Shown here: piece after piece, positions 34,860-46,051 of the stretch
Numbering within the stretch: position 1 is the first letter of the stretch
Layout: every line of letters begins with the position of its first letter
DNA from: DASQPJ01 sp036268355
GTDB lineage: Bacteria; Actinomycetota; Actinomycetes; Sporichthyales; Sporichthyaceae
DNA: 64,000 nucleotides
NCBI GenBank assembly: GCA_036268355.1
Contig: DATAUG010000259.1
Coordinates: forward strand, 62,001-126,000
Reading direction: 5' to 3'
The notes under the pieces: model-generated
Databases searched by the model: none
Told to the model about the DNA's origin: nothing
Seen by the model: only the letters and a program-made list of their open reading frames with translations
Program-made: the position numbers and the translations under genes

Positions 34860-35431
34860 GGAGTGGCTCCTTGACCTGGCGATGCCAAGGGCGACCCCAT
34901 GCGCGCCTTGGAAACTTGCTTACGAAGTTTGTTGAGGCTGCTCTTGATCGACGCGTCGAGGACGACGTTGCCCACGCGGAGCACGATCCCCCCGACCACA
35001 TCCGGGTCGACCACGCTGGTGAGCTGGATCCGGTTGCCGGTTTCCCGCCCGACGCGTTCGCCGATACTGGCCACCGTTGCCTCGTCCAGCGGCACCGCAG
35101 TCGTCACCTCGACCGGGAGCACCTTCATCTCGATGTCCCAGAGCTTCTCGTAACGCTCCCGGATCCGGGCGATCTCCGGCATCCGATGACGCTCTATCAG
35201 GGCTTCGAGGAAATTCAGGAACAGCGGGTCGGCGTCGGTCACCGCACGGCTCAGGCCGCTCTTCTTCTCTGCCGTGGAGAAATACGGGGAGAAGAAGAAG
35301 ACCTCGAGCTCGTGGTTGCCGCCGAGGGTGTCGACGAACTGGGCCAACTGCGCCTTCACCGTGTCCAGGACATGCCCCTCTGACGCGGCCTGGAACAGCG
35401 CTCTCGCGTATACCTGCGCGACTTGTTCCAT
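34856..35431 (-). CDS. atpH: ATP synthase F1 delta subunit
   Basis: 191 residues. Peripheral-stalk subunit binding the top of the alpha3beta3 head. The N-terminal helical bundle YARALFQAASEGHVLD and C-terminal LTSVVDPDVVGGIVLRVGNVVLDASIKSSLNKLRKQV are diagnostic. Tight spacing with atpF and a four-base overlap with atpA. Confidence 0.95.
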   Translation of the reverse strand: MEQVAQVYARALFQAASEGHVLDTVKAQLAQFVDTLGGNHELEVFFFSPYFSTAEKKSGLSRAVTDADPLFLNFLEALIERHRMPEIARIRERYEKLWDIEMKVLPVEVTTAVPLDEATVASIGERVGRETGNRIQLTSVVDPDVVGGIVLRVGNVVLDASIKSSLNKLRKQVSKARMGSPLASPGQGATP

Positions 35432-36004
35432 CTACGAGCCTCTGGTCCGCCCGCCCACAAGGGCAGTGAGGTCCAGGTCGGACAAGGCGTCCTGGACCAG
35501 TCGCTGCTGGTCCTCCGCGGTGAGGGTCTTACGGGTGACCCGTTCGGTGGCCAGCACCGTGAGGTCCGCGACATCGCGCAGGATCTCATCGAGCATGCGC
35601 CGGCTCTCGGCCTCGATCTCCCGGCGGGTCTGCTCCAACATCTGCTCACCGCGAGTGTGCGCGGCGGTCCGCGCCTCCTGCTCGAACGCGGCCGCTGTCG
35701 TCCGGGCTCGCTCGACGATCTCCTCGGCCTGCTGGCGGGCCTCCGCAAGGCGCTCGCGGTACTCGACGAGCAGCGCGTCCGCCTCACGACGGGTCCGGTC
35801 GGCCGCGTCGATCGATTCCGCGACGGCCTTGGTGCGCCGATCGAGAGCGTCCCGGATCTTGGGGAAGACCGCCTTGGACAGGATGAACAGCGTGATCGAG
35901 AAGACGACCAACGTCCAAATGGTCATCCCCACATTGGGGGTGATCAACCAGGTGCTGCCGCCCTTTTCAGCTTCAAGGGTGTCGGCGGCCGATGCGAACA
36001 ACAC
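35432..36004 (-). CDS. atpF: ATP synthase Fo b subunit
   Basis: 190 residues from a GTG. N-terminal membrane helix (MTIWTLVVFSITLFILSKAVFPKI) and long charged coiled coil forming the peripheral stalk. It stops one base before the atpH start region. Confidence 0.95.
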   Translation of the reverse strand: MLFASAADTLEAEKGGSTWLITPNVGMTIWTLVVFSITLFILSKAVFPKIRDALDRRTKAVAESIDAADRTRREADALLVEYRERLAEARQQAEEIVERARTTAAAFEQEARTAAHTRGEQMLEQTRREIEAESRRMLDEILRDVADLTVLATERVTRKTLTAEDQQRLVQDALSDLDLTALVGGRTRGS

Positions 36005-36021
36005 GTTGGCGTCCTAAACCT

Positions 36022-36312
36022 CTAGAGGAAGAAGGCGATGAAGCCGCCGACGAGGCCGTAGAAGAAGCAGGCCTCGGTGAGGGCGAATCCCAACCACTGG
36101 GTGGAAGCGATCTCGTTGCGCATCTCGGGCTGGCGAGCCACTGCCTCGACGACCTTGCCGAACAGCATGCCGATACCGGCACCAGCGCCTGCGGCTCCGC
36201 CACCGGCACCGGCGCCGAGGGCGATGGCCCGACCGGCCTTCTGCCCGTAGGTGGTCGGATCCACCGTGCCCGCGTCCGAAGCTATCTGGAGCGCGGTTAG
36301 TAGTTGAGACAT
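36022..36312 (-). CDS. atpE: ATP synthase Fo c subunit
   Basis: 96 residues. Two transmembrane helices with the conserved loop ARQPE and the ion-binding Glu80 in FALTEACFFYGLV; no sodium-motif residues stand out, so proton coupling is expected. The N-terminus is about 20 residues longer than in minimal c subunits. Confidence 0.96.
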   Translation of the reverse strand: MSQLLTALQIASDAGTVDPTTYGQKAGRAIALGAGAGGGAAGAGAGIGMLFGKVVEAVARQPEMRNEIASTQWLGFALTEACFFYGLVGGFIAFFL

Positions 36313-36326
36313 TGAGCTCCCTTTAG

Positions 36327-37277
36327 CTAGTGGTGCCGGACGGCACTACCGAGATATATGGCGGTGAGGATAGCGAAGATGAAAGCTTGCAGACCGGCGA
36401 TCAGAGCGCACTCGAAGAGGAAGATTGCCACGCCGAGCGGGAGGGTGATCCACCCGAGTGCAGGCATCCCCAGCAACACCGCCATGTCGCCCGCCATGAA
36501 GTCGATCAGCAGGTGGCCGGCGAGCAGGTTGGCCCACAACCGGACGGTGAGCGAGAGCAACCGCAGGAAGTGTGACAGGATTTCCAGCGGGTAGATCATG
36601 ACGAGCATGCCCTTGCCGACGCCCGTCGGGACGAGGCTCTTTATGTAACCCATGAAACCGTGCGCCCGGAGGCCTTCGACGTTGTAGGCGATGAACACCC
36701 CGGTGGCGAGGATCAGCGGCAACGCCACGTTGGTGTCCGCGGCGTAGAGCTGGAAGGACGGGATGTGGTGCCCGCCGATATTGAGCTTTTCCTCCGAGTC
36801 GACAGGCAGCGGGAGGTATCCGAGCAAGTTCGTCACGAGGATGAAGACGAAGAGCGTGCAGACCAGGGGAAACCATTTCCTGGCCATGTCTTCGTCCATG
36901 TTGTCTTTGGTCAATGTCCGACACATGTCGTACAACCACTCGACCGCCGTCTGAATCCGGTTGGGCCGCATCTTCATTCGTGACGAGACGTAGAGCATTA
37001 TGCCCAGCGTGATACCTGCCGTGATCAGCAGGTACAGGACGCCCTTGTTGAAATCGATCGGCCCGGCAATTTTGAACCAGGTGTCGAGGTGGAAGGGCGA
37101 AACGATATTGAAGTTTTCGTTCTTCTTCCCGTGGATGCCGAACGCGCCGACGATGATGGCCAAGCCGACGAGATACCCGGTCAAAACGCCGTAGATGATT
37201 TGCTTCTTACGGCTCGATTTGTTGGGGCTCGACTTCTGCGGGGTCGACTTCTGGGGGCTCGGCGCCACGGTCGTCAT
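36327..37277 (-). CDS. atpB: ATP synthase Fo a subunit
   Basis: 316 residues. Polytopic stator subunit with the essential Arg246 in LSLTVRLWANLLAGH and C-terminal FIFAILTAIYLGSA. The N-terminus carries a Lys/Ser-rich extension (about 1-25: repeated PQKSxPxKSS). It overlaps atpI by four bases (ATGA). Confidence 0.96.
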   Translation of the reverse strand: MTTVAPSPQKSTPQKSSPNKSSRKKQIIYGVLTGYLVGLAIIVGAFGIHGKKNENFNIVSPFHLDTWFKIAGPIDFNKGVLYLLITAGITLGIMLYVSSRMKMRPNRIQTAVEWLYDMCRTLTKDNMDEDMARKWFPLVCTLFVFILVTNLLGYLPLPVDSEEKLNIGGHHIPSFQLYAADTNVALPLILATGVFIAYNVEGLRAHGFMGYIKSLVPTGVGKGMLVMIYPLEILSHFLRLLSLTVRLWANLLAGHLLIDFMAGDMAVLLGMPALGWITLPLGVAIFLFECALIAGLQAFIFAILTAIYLGSAVRHH

Positions 37278-37756
37278 CGGACCGCCCCATTCCGCGGAGG
37301 TCCGGAGAACAGCCGGATGACGAAGGCCACGGAATACGCGCCCAGGATCACCACCGAGGCGGTGCGCCCGTCCGTACGCCCACCGAGCACGGCCGCGGCC
37401 ACGATCACGCCGGCGAGCAGCCAGATCCGCCCGAATGCTTCGAACAGGTTCGCGGTCAACTGCCTCAGCGGGTCGGCCATCTTGCCCGTCCAGCGCCGGT
37501 CATACACGGCAACCACCCGTTGGAGCACCCAACCACCGGCACCGAAAACGTATCCGAGTTCGGGAACTCCGAGCGCCAGCGCCGGTATCAGCGCGACGAC
37601 GAGCAGCACCACGTCGAGGTTAAGCAGAACCACCGACTGGGTAGACCTGGCGAGGCCTCCGTCGGCTTCCGTCGCCGTAGAAGGAACACCCGCCGGCGGT
37701 GTGGAGTTCTGCTGTGCGCTTGTGTCGGCCCGGTCCGCAGTCATCGGCAGTCGCAT
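37274..37756 (-). CDS. AtpI-like membrane protein of the ATP synthase operon
   Basis: 160 residues. A hydrophilic N-terminal 35 residues precede three to four hydrophobic segments (VVLLNLDVVLLVVALIPALAL; IWLLAGVIVAAAVL; VVILGAYSVAFVIRLF). It sits first in the operon and is coupled to atpB by an ATGA overlap, the position of AtpI, a c-ring assembly factor. Sequence similarity to AtpI is weak, so the assignment rests largely on context. ATG 37756 is preceded by GCGGAG; an ATG four codons in is the alternative. Confidence 0.75.
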   Translation of the reverse strand: MRLPMTADRADTSAQQNSTPPAGVPSTATEADGGLARSTQSVVLLNLDVVLLVVALIPALALGVPELGYVFGAGGWVLQRVVAVYDRRWTGKMADPLRQLTANLFEAFGRIWLLAGVIVAAAVLGGRTDGRTASVVILGAYSVAFVIRLFSGPPRNGAVR

Positions 37757-38056
37757 CTAATGCGCTCCGCCCGGACGCAGCGCGCCACTGACGGGGCTCG
37801 TCAAACCCGGCATCACGTTCTCGCCGGCAACCCAGGCGCATCCAGTCAACCCAGGTCCTTTCAGTGAGTCGGCACGAGGGCCCCGAAGCGCGCAGGTCGG
37901 GACGAACCCGCGCATCGGGGTGAAAACTAGCATCCGTTGGTGGTGCGTTTTGCCGTGGGGTCGTCATTACTGATCAAACACGGCGTGTAGTTGAGCAAAC
38001 ACATTGTGTTGGTGAGCACCAGGCCGGCGGCGTGCACCGGGATCCTCCGCGGCAGC
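37757..38056. promoter_or_regulatory. Upstream region of the ATP synthase operon
   Basis: 300 bp without a gene between the wecA stop and the atpI start. The part from about 37920 to 38015 is noticeably AT-rich for this genome and contains the 13-bp palindrome AACACATTGTGTT at 37998-38010, a candidate operator. The operon promoter is expected here; no promoter boxes were assigned. Confidence 0.45.
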
Positions 38057-39142
38057 CTAACGAAGCGGCCCGCGGAGCAGCAGCAGGCCCACCCCGACCA
38101 GCGCGCCGAGCGCCACCAGCACCCACGGGGCGGCTGAGAGCAGCGACAATCCGACCACGCCGAAGGCGATCAGCGCCGACCAGAAATACATGATCAGCAC
38201 CGCGCGCCGGTGGGAGTGACCGATCTCGAGCAGTCGGTGGTGCAGGTGCTGCTTGTCCGGAGCGAACGGCGAGCGGCCCTGCCGGGTGCGGCGGACGATC
38301 GCCAGCACCAGGTCCAGGAAGGGCGCGGCGATCGCCGCCGACGGCAGTGCCAGCGGCAGCAGGACCGGTGAGATGTTTCCGTTGTCGACCGCCCCGAAGT
38401 CGATCTGCCCGGCAAAGCTGACCGTCGAGGCGGCGAGGATCAGCCCGATCAACATCGAGCCGGAGTCACCCATGAAGATCCGGGCCGGGTGGAAGTTGTG
38501 CGGCAGGAAGCCCAGGCAGATCCCGGCCAGCAGGGCCGCGAACAACGCCGGCGAGATCGCCCGGTCCAGCCCTTCGGAGACGGCCAGCAGGTAGGTGTAG
38601 GAGAAGAAGGCCAACGCCGCGGTGAGCGCGATCCCGGCGAGCAGACCGTCCAGGCCGTCGACGAAGTTCACCGCGTTGATGGTCGCGACCACGATCAGCA
38701 CCGAGAGCAGGGTCCCCGAGGTGGGGTCCAGCGAGATCGTCGTACCCGGGATCGGCAGGTAGGTCATCTGGATGCCCATCACGACCATCACCCCGGCCGC
38801 CAACACCTGGCCGGCGAACTTCGTCAGGGCGTCCAGTCCCCACCGGTCGTCCACCGCCCCGAGCAGGCAGATCAACGAGCCGCCGGTGAGCAACGCCCAC
38901 GGGTCGCGGGAGTTGGCGAACAGCTCGCTGGACAGGAACGGCATCCGGGAGGCGACCGCCACCCCGGCGAACAGGCCGGCCAGCATCGCGATCCCGCCGA
39001 GTCGCGGGGTCGGCACGGCGTGCACGTCCCGGTCACGGACCTCGGTCATCGCACCGAGCGCGATGGCCGCGCGCCGCACGACACCTGTGGTCAGGTAGGT
39101 AGCCGCCGCCGCAACCAACAACGCCAGCAGGTACTCCCGCAC
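38057..39142 (-). CDS. WecA/TagO/MraY-family polyprenyl-phosphate sugar-1-phosphate transferase
   Basis: 361 residues from GTG 39142. Polytopic enzyme (about 10-11 helices) with PTPRLGGIAML near the N-terminus, the Asp pair GAVDDRWGLD, NAVNFVDGLDGLLAG, RIFMGDSGSM and the His-rich cytosolic loop DKQHLHHRLLEIGHSHRRAVL. It transfers GlcNAc-1-phosphate or a similar sugar to a lipid carrier for cell-wall glycopolymers (Rv1302/WecA role in mycobacteria). It lies eight bp from the phosphatase-like gene. Confidence 0.92.
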   Translation of the reverse strand: MREYLLALLVAAAATYLTTGVVRRAAIALGAMTEVRDRDVHAVPTPRLGGIAMLAGLFAGVAVASRMPFLSSELFANSRDPWALLTGGSLICLLGAVDDRWGLDALTKFAGQVLAAGVMVVMGIQMTYLPIPGTTISLDPTSGTLLSVLIVVATINAVNFVDGLDGLLAGIALTAALAFFSYTYLLAVSEGLDRAISPALFAALLAGICLGFLPHNFHPARIFMGDSGSMLIGLILAASTVSFAGQIDFGAVDNGNISPVLLPLALPSAAIAAPFLDLVLAIVRRTRQGRSPFAPDKQHLHHRLLEIGHSHRRAVLIMYFWSALIAFGVVGLSLLSAAPWVLVALGALVGVGLLLLRGPLR

Positions 39143-39149
39143 GCCTCTG

Positions 39150-39758
39150 TTATCCCATGGCGCGACTCGGCGGCGCCGGTCGCGACGCCGCGACGTGGCC
39201 GACCAGTACCCGCAGACAGGTCGAGATCTCGTCGGCGCAGAGCCGGAACACGTGCAAGGGTGCGCCGTACGGGTCGGCGATGTCACCCGCCGGCGCGCTC
39301 GGGCCGCGCCGCAGCCGTATCCCCACGACCGCCTCGACCAGGACGCGGGCCCGCGCCGCGGGGCCGTGTCCTGACAGCTCGACCGCGACCTCGTCGGCGA
39401 GTGCTGCGAACTCGTGCAGGGTGAACACCCGCTGCGCCGCGGCCGGATCGATGAGCTGGACCTGTTGGGCCTGCTCGGCCGAGGCGGTCAACACCAGATC
39501 GGCCACCGCCACCTGCTCGGGCGACAGCTCACGGGCCACGAATCCGGTGGCGCGGGCCCCGTGCTCGGCCAGCACCGCCCGGGCGTGCTGCTCCATGGGC
39601 GCCCCGTCGTGGCCCCAGGTCCCGGCGCTGGCGAGGCGGAACCCCGCGGCGTCCGCGCCCAGCGCGGCACCCAGCCCACGTTCGGCCAGTCGCTCGGCCA
39701 TCGGTGACCGACACACGTTGCCGGTCGAGACGAACAGGACGGAGAACAGCGCGGTCAC
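39150..39758 (-). CDS. Low-molecular-weight phosphatase-like protein, Cys-to-Ser P-loop
   Basis: 202 residues from GTG 39758. The fold and N-terminus match low-molecular-weight protein-tyrosine phosphatases. The P-loop, normally VCxGNxCRSP, reads FVSTGNVCRSPMAE: the nucleophilic Cys is Ser11 (codon TCG), while Cys16 and the phosphate-binding Arg17 remain, as does the DPYG general-acid loop. The protein may bind rather than hydrolyse phosphotyrosine or have another activity. It sits between sua5 and wecA. The upstream frame without stop is the shadow of sua5. Confidence 0.83.
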   Translation of the reverse strand: MTALFSVLFVSTGNVCRSPMAERLAERGLGAALGADAAGFRLASAGTWGHDGAPMEQHARAVLAEHGARATGFVARELSPEQVAVADLVLTASAEQAQQVQLIDPAAAQRVFTLHEFAALADEVAVELSGHGPAARARVLVEAVVGIRLRRGPSAPAGDIADPYGAPLHVFRLCADEISTCLRVLVGHVAASRPAPPSRAMG

Positions 39759-39864
39759 CGGTGCACCATCGCCGGACGGTGTACGCCGAATATGGCACGC
39801 ACTGTGACATCGGTTCGCCCGCTGTGTTCGTTCCCCGGTCGTCGCAGTCGATTGCGCTGCTCGC

Positions 39865-40512
39865 TCACGGCACCATCTCGACATCTGGGGCGACGGCGCG
39901 CAGATCGGCAAGCGAGATGGCTCCCGGACGCAACAGCCGGGGTCGTGCCCCGGTGACATCCACGATCGAGGACGGCAGCAGGCCGGCCGCGGGACCGGTG
40001 TCGAGGTAGACCTCGGCCAGGTCGCCCAGTTGCGCCCGGGCCTCGATGGCATCGAGCGCGGGCGGACGGCCGGACAGGTTCGCGCTGCTGACCGCCATCG
40101 GTCCGGTGGTACGCAACAGGTCCAGCGCCACCGAGTCCATGGGCATCCGGATCGCGACCGTGCCGCGGGCATCGCCGAGGTCCCAACGCAACGACGGCTG
40201 CTGCTTGCAGATGACCGTCAGCCCCCCCGGCCAGAAGGCCGCCACCAGGTCGCGGGCCACGTCCGGGATGTCGGTGGCGATGCCGTCCAACGTGCGGGAC
40301 GAGCCGATCAGCACCGGCACCGGCATGTCGCGGCCGCGCCCCTTGGCCCGCAACAGCGCGGCCACCGCGCCCGCGGTGAAGGCGTCGGTGCCCAGCCCGT
40401 AGACGGTGTCGGTCGGCAGCACCACGAGCTTGCCGGCGCCCACCGCCGCAGCGGCCGCGCTCAGACCTTCGGCACGTGCGGCCGGGTCCGCGCAGTCGAA
40501 CGACCGCGGCAT
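39865..40512 (-). CDS. L-threonylcarbamoyladenylate synthase (Sua5/TsaC)
   Basis: 215 residues from ATG 40512, with GGGAGGC upstream. It makes threonylcarbamoyl-AMP for the t6A modification of ANN-decoding tRNAs. Family blocks: LVVLPTDTVYGLGTDA, LLRAKGRGRDMPVPVLI, WPGGLTVICKQ and MAVSSANLSGRPP. It has only the YrdC/TsaC domain; the C-terminal Sua5 extension is absent. Confidence 0.95.
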   Translation of the reverse strand: MPRSFDCADPAARAEGLSAAAAAVGAGKLVVLPTDTVYGLGTDAFTAGAVAALLRAKGRGRDMPVPVLIGSSRTLDGIATDIPDVARDLVAAFWPGGLTVICKQQPSLRWDLGDARGTVAIRMPMDSVALDLLRTTGPMAVSSANLSGRPPALDAIEARAQLGDLAEVYLDTGPAAGLLPSSIVDVTGARPRLLRPGAISLADLRAVAPDVEMVP

Positions 40513-40625
40513 CAGGCTGCCTCCCCCGCCGCCGTGCTGTTTGGGGTCCAACGCTAGGGGGTGTCCGGTGGGGCCGGCCACCCAGGCCGGGGTGTGGCCA
40601 CCCACCGGACCAGTACGCCCGGCCA

Positions 40626-41504
40626 TCAACAACGGACTGCCGTGACGAAGCGATCGCGCCCGGTCAGGTCCTGATGGTCGGCCACCGCTCGCCAGGCACC
40701 GGCCGCCCGGAAGACGGCTGGGGCACGCTCTGCCTGGACATCGGCATGCTCGACCGCAACCAGCCCGCCCGGGCGCAGCAGTTCGGCGGCCCGGCGCGCA
40801 ATCACCCGCACCATCTCCAACCCGTCGGTGCCGCTCCACAGCGCGGTGGCCGGGTCGTGGTCCCGAACCTCCGGGGCGACCGATTCCCAAGCGGACAAGG
40901 GAATGTACGGCGGGTTGGAGACCACCACGTCGAAGGTGCCGGCGAGTTCGACGAGCGCCGTTCGTGCGTCGGCCAGGTGCAGCGTGACCGGTGCGCCGGC
41001 CAGATTGCGCTCGGCCCAGGCGTGGGCGGCCGGATCGACCTCGACGGCATGGACCTCGGTGCCGGGAACCTCGGTCGCCACGGACAACGCGATCGTGCCG
41101 CAGCCGGTGCCGAGGTCCGCCACCCGCGCCCCGGCAGGCAGCGTGCCCAGGAACTCGATGACGTAACCCACCATGACCTCGGTCTCCGGCCGGGGGACGA
41201 ACACCCCGGGCCCGACGGCCAGGCTCAATCTACGGAAGTGGGCCACCCCGGTGAGGTGCTGCAAGGGCTGCCGGGCTGCCCGGCGATCGATCAAGGCCTC
41301 GAAGGCCACCCGATCGATCAGGTCGTGGCGCACCAGGTCGGCGCGCCGCACGTCGAGGGTGTGCGCGGCCAGTTCCTCGGCGTCATGACGCGCCGACTCG
41401 ACACCGGCCGCGGCCAGGCGTGCAGCCGCCCGGGCGAGCGCGGGTCGCAGTGCCACTTCGACGGTTGCTGACGCTGTGTCAGATGTACGTTCCTGCTCGC
41501 TCAC
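40626..41504 (-). CDS. prmC: Release factor glutamine methyltransferase PrmC
   Basis: 292 residues from GTG 41504. It methylates the Gln of the GGQ motif in release factors. SAM-binding ADLGTGCGTIALS (129-141) and the catalytic NPPY at 197-200 are intact, with the family N-terminal helical domain and PRPETEVMV. It lies 34 bp downstream of prfA, its substrate gene. Confidence 0.96.
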   Translation of the reverse strand: MSEQERTSDTASATVEVALRPALARAAARLAAAGVESARHDAEELAAHTLDVRRADLVRHDLIDRVAFEALIDRRAARQPLQHLTGVAHFRRLSLAVGPGVFVPRPETEVMVGYVIEFLGTLPAGARVADLGTGCGTIALSVATEVPGTEVHAVEVDPAAHAWAERNLAGAPVTLHLADARTALVELAGTFDVVVSNPPYIPLSAWESVAPEVRDHDPATALWSGTDGLEMVRVIARRAAELLRPGGLVAVEHADVQAERAPAVFRAAGAWRAVADHQDLTGRDRFVTAVRC

Positions 41505-41538
41505 GGTTCCCTGGTTCGCGTTTGCTCGGACGGCAGCA

Positions 41539-42606
41539 TCATTTGTCGCCGGACAGTTTCGCTGCCTCGTCGGAGTCCAGGCACGCCTGGATGATGGCGT
41601 CCAGATCGCCGTCGAGAACCTGGTCCAGGTTGTAGGCCTTGAAATTGACCCGGTGGTCGGAGATCCGGTTCTCCGCGAAGTTGTAGGTGCGGATTCGCTC
41701 GGACCGGTCGACGGTGCGGACCTGACTGCGCCGGGCGTCCGAGGCCTCGGCGGCGGCGGCCTCCTGCGCGGCGGCCAGCAGTCGGGCCCGCATGATCCGC
41801 ATCGCCTGCTCCTTGTTCTGCAGTTGGCTCTTCTCGTTCTGGCACGACACCACGATGCCGCTGGGCAGGTGGGTGAGCCGGACCGCGGAGTCGGTGGTGT
41901 TCACCGATTGACCACCCGGACCGGAGGATCGGAACACGTCGACGCGCAGGTCGTTGGGGTTGATCTCGACGTCGACCTCCTCGGCCTCCGGCATCACCAG
42001 GACGCCGGCTGCCGAGGTGTGGATCCGGCCCTGCGATTCGGTCACCGGAACCCGTTGCACCCGATGCACGCCACCTTCGTACTTCAGCCGTGCCCAGACC
42101 CCGTTCCCGGCTTCGACTCCGCGCGCCTTGACCCCGAGCGAGACGTCCTTGTAGCCGCCGAGATCGGACTCCTGGCTGTCCAGCACCTCGGTCTTCCAGC
42201 CGCGGCGCTCGGCGTAGCGCAGGTACATGCGCAGCAGGTCACCGGCGAACAACGCCGACTCCTGACCACCCTCCCCCGCCTTGATCTCGACGATCACGTC
42301 CTTGTCGTCATCCGGGTCGCGGGGCAGCAGGAGCCTGCGCAACTTCTCGGCGACCTCGCCGCGGGTTGCCTCCAGCACGGGCAGCTCAGCGCGGAACGAG
42401 GCGTCCTCAGTAGCCAGCTCGGCCGCGGCGGCGACGTCGCCGGAAGCCTGCACCCAGGCCCGATGGGCGGCCACGACCGGGGACAACTCGGCGTAGCGCC
42501 GGCCGAAGCGGCGCGCCCGCACCGGATCGGCGTGCACGGCCGGGTCGGCCATGGCCTTCTCCAGTTCGGCGTGCTCCACGAGGAGCTCCCGCACCGCCTC
42601 GAACAT
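41539..42606 (-). CDS. prfA: Peptide chain release factor 1
   Basis: 355 residues. Stop-codon recognition tripeptide PVT (187-189, in RVPVTESQGRIHTSA) marks RF1, and the catalytic GGQ is at 231-233. It terminates translation at UAA and UAG. Operon with prmC downstream; rpmE lies upstream. Confidence 0.97.
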   Translation of the reverse strand: MFEAVRELLVEHAELEKAMADPAVHADPVRARRFGRRYAELSPVVAAHRAWVQASGDVAAAAELATEDASFRAELPVLEATRGEVAEKLRRLLLPRDPDDDKDVIVEIKAGEGGQESALFAGDLLRMYLRYAERRGWKTEVLDSQESDLGGYKDVSLGVKARGVEAGNGVWARLKYEGGVHRVQRVPVTESQGRIHTSAAGVLVMPEAEEVDVEINPNDLRVDVFRSSGPGGQSVNTTDSAVRLTHLPSGIVVSCQNEKSQLQNKEQAMRIMRARLLAAAQEAAAAEASDARRSQVRTVDRSERIRTYNFAENRISDHRVNFKAYNLDQVLDGDLDAIIQACLDSDEAAKLSGDK

Positions 42607-42647
42607 CTTCCGATCCTCATCCCCGCCTGGTGGTCCACCAAAACACG

Positions 42648-42684
42648 AGCGCCGGCGTCCGCGTTTCCCGCGGACGCCGGCGCT
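42648..42684 (-). terminator. Terminator of rpmE
   Basis: 16-base perfect arms (42648-42663 and 42669-42684) with a five-base loop, starting 7 bp after the rpmE stop. On the minus strand it is followed by CGTGTTTTGG, a short T-run, making it a good intrinsic terminator. Confidence 0.85.
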
Positions 42685-42691
42685 GTCGGAG

Positions 42692-42910
42692 CTACTTGTC
42701 GGTCGGCTTCTTGCCGAACCGCTTCTCGAACCGGGCGACGCGGCCGCCGGTGTCCAAGATCTTCTGCTTGCCCGTGTAGAACGGGTGGCACTGCGAGCAC
42801 ACGTCGGCGTGAATCACGCCGTTCTTCGCGGTGCTCCGCGTCGTGAACGTGGCTCCGCAGGTACAGGTCACCTCGGTTACCCCGTACTTGGGGTGGATGT
42901 CGGACTTCAC
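42692..42910 (-). CDS. rpmE: Ribosomal protein L31, zinc-binding form
   Basis: 72 residues from GTG 42910, preceded by AGGAG. It begins VKSDIHPKYGVTEVTCTCG and keeps the CxC (CTCG) and CxxC (CSQC) metal ligands, so it is the C+ form of L31. AGGAG-spaced GTG is preferred over upstream in-frame sequence, which does not resemble L31. Confidence 0.96.
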   Translation of the reverse strand: MKSDIHPKYGVTEVTCTCGATFTTRSTAKNGVIHADVCSQCHPFYTGKQKILDTGGRVARFEKRFGKKPTDK

Positions 42911-43128
42911 GGTTCGCTCCTGTCGTTCCTCGCCCCGGGTCGTCGCAGCGGTCGCTGCCGACGTGAACCGGGACCGGTCAAGTGTGCCGGCAACGGTGGT
43001 ACTGCGGAAAACGCCCGGCACGGCTGGTGGATTCCCGCCGGTGCGGCGCGGTGCGTTGACCACACCAATCACTTTGATCACTCTTGTCACGTTTGTAACA
43101 TCAGCATCCAACCCGCCTGAGGGTCCAG

Positions 43129-43584
43129 ATGTCCAAGCGTGCGGCCTCCCAGCCGACGATCACCATGCTGATCACCGTCGGCATGGCGCTCGCCGCGGTC
43201 GGCGTCGCCCCGGACGCCCGGGCCGTCCAGAGTTCCCCCGACGACCTCCATCCGAACCTGGTCCGCGCCGACGCGTTCACGGTCGCCGGCTCGGGAGATC
43301 GCATCGACCAGGACGTGTCGACCCAGCCGGGCGCCGAGTACCGGCTGAGCTTCGACTACGCCGAGCACCCCCTCGGAGCACCGGGAGCGGCGTCGTTCGA
43401 CATCACCTTCGGTGCGACCACACTCTCGGTACCGGTGCCCATCGGAGCGCCGGCCCACCGCCAGTTCGTGGCCCTCGTCGCACCTGCGATCAGCGGGTTG
43501 ACCCGCCTCACCGTGGCCGCGGTGGACCCCGGCCTCGGTGCGCGCACGTTCCCCGAGCACATCGCGGTGCACCGGCTGGGTTGA
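43129..43584 (+). CDS. Small secreted protein, DUF642-like fold
   Basis: 151 residues. A signal peptide (TMLITVGMALAAVGVAPDARA) is followed by a single beta-rich domain (HPNLVRADAFTVAGSGDRIDQDVSTQPGAEYRLSFDYAEHP). This pattern resembles DUF642/choice-of-anchor carbohydrate-binding-like modules, at low certainty. ATG 43129 has GAGGG upstream. It is divergent from rpmE. Confidence 0.65.
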   Translation: MSKRAASQPTITMLITVGMALAAVGVAPDARAVQSSPDDLHPNLVRADAFTVAGSGDRIDQDVSTQPGAEYRLSFDYAEHPLGAPGAASFDITFGATTLSVPVPIGAPAHRQFVALVAPAISGLTRLTVAAVDPGLGARTFPEHIAVHRLG

Positions 43585-43738
43585 GGCACCGCGAGCGACT
43601 GCGACGAGCGAGGAATCGAACGAGGAGCACAAGCGAGCAGCAGGCGCCGTCAGGCGATCGCGGTTCGCACCGCGCGAACGAGCTCGCCCGCGCGTTTCCC
43701 CGAGCCGATTGCAGCCCGTGGACGAACCCCGGATCGGA

Positions 43739-45784
<2,046 letters not shown>

Positions 45785-46051
45785 TGGGTTGTTTTCCTTT
45801 CCCAGCCGGTCCTCATCTGGGTGGCCGGCCGGTGCGATTCGCCGTAGGAGGCGGCGAACTGGCCGTTTGTCAACGGCTGAGGTGGAGGGTTTGGAGACAA
45901 TGCGCGTGTGGTCGGCTTTCTCGCCGACCGGCTACGGGTCGGTTCGGGAGATCGACACGGCTTGCGCCGCCTGAACTCGGCGCGCCTGGTGCGGTTCACA
46001 CGATAACACCCCGGGCGGATCCCGCGTACGCGGATGACGCGACGTGTCGTG
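45785..46051. other. Rho leader region
   Basis: 267 bp between thrB and rho, both on the minus strand. No gene seen. The rho promoter and untranslated leader should lie here; Rho is often autoregulated through its leader, but no specific element could be assigned. Confidence 0.4.

Noticed and set aside
43087..43632. 181-residue minus-strand frame opposite the small secreted protein gene
   Set aside because: The plus-strand frame has a signal peptide and ribosome site; the minus frame has neither.
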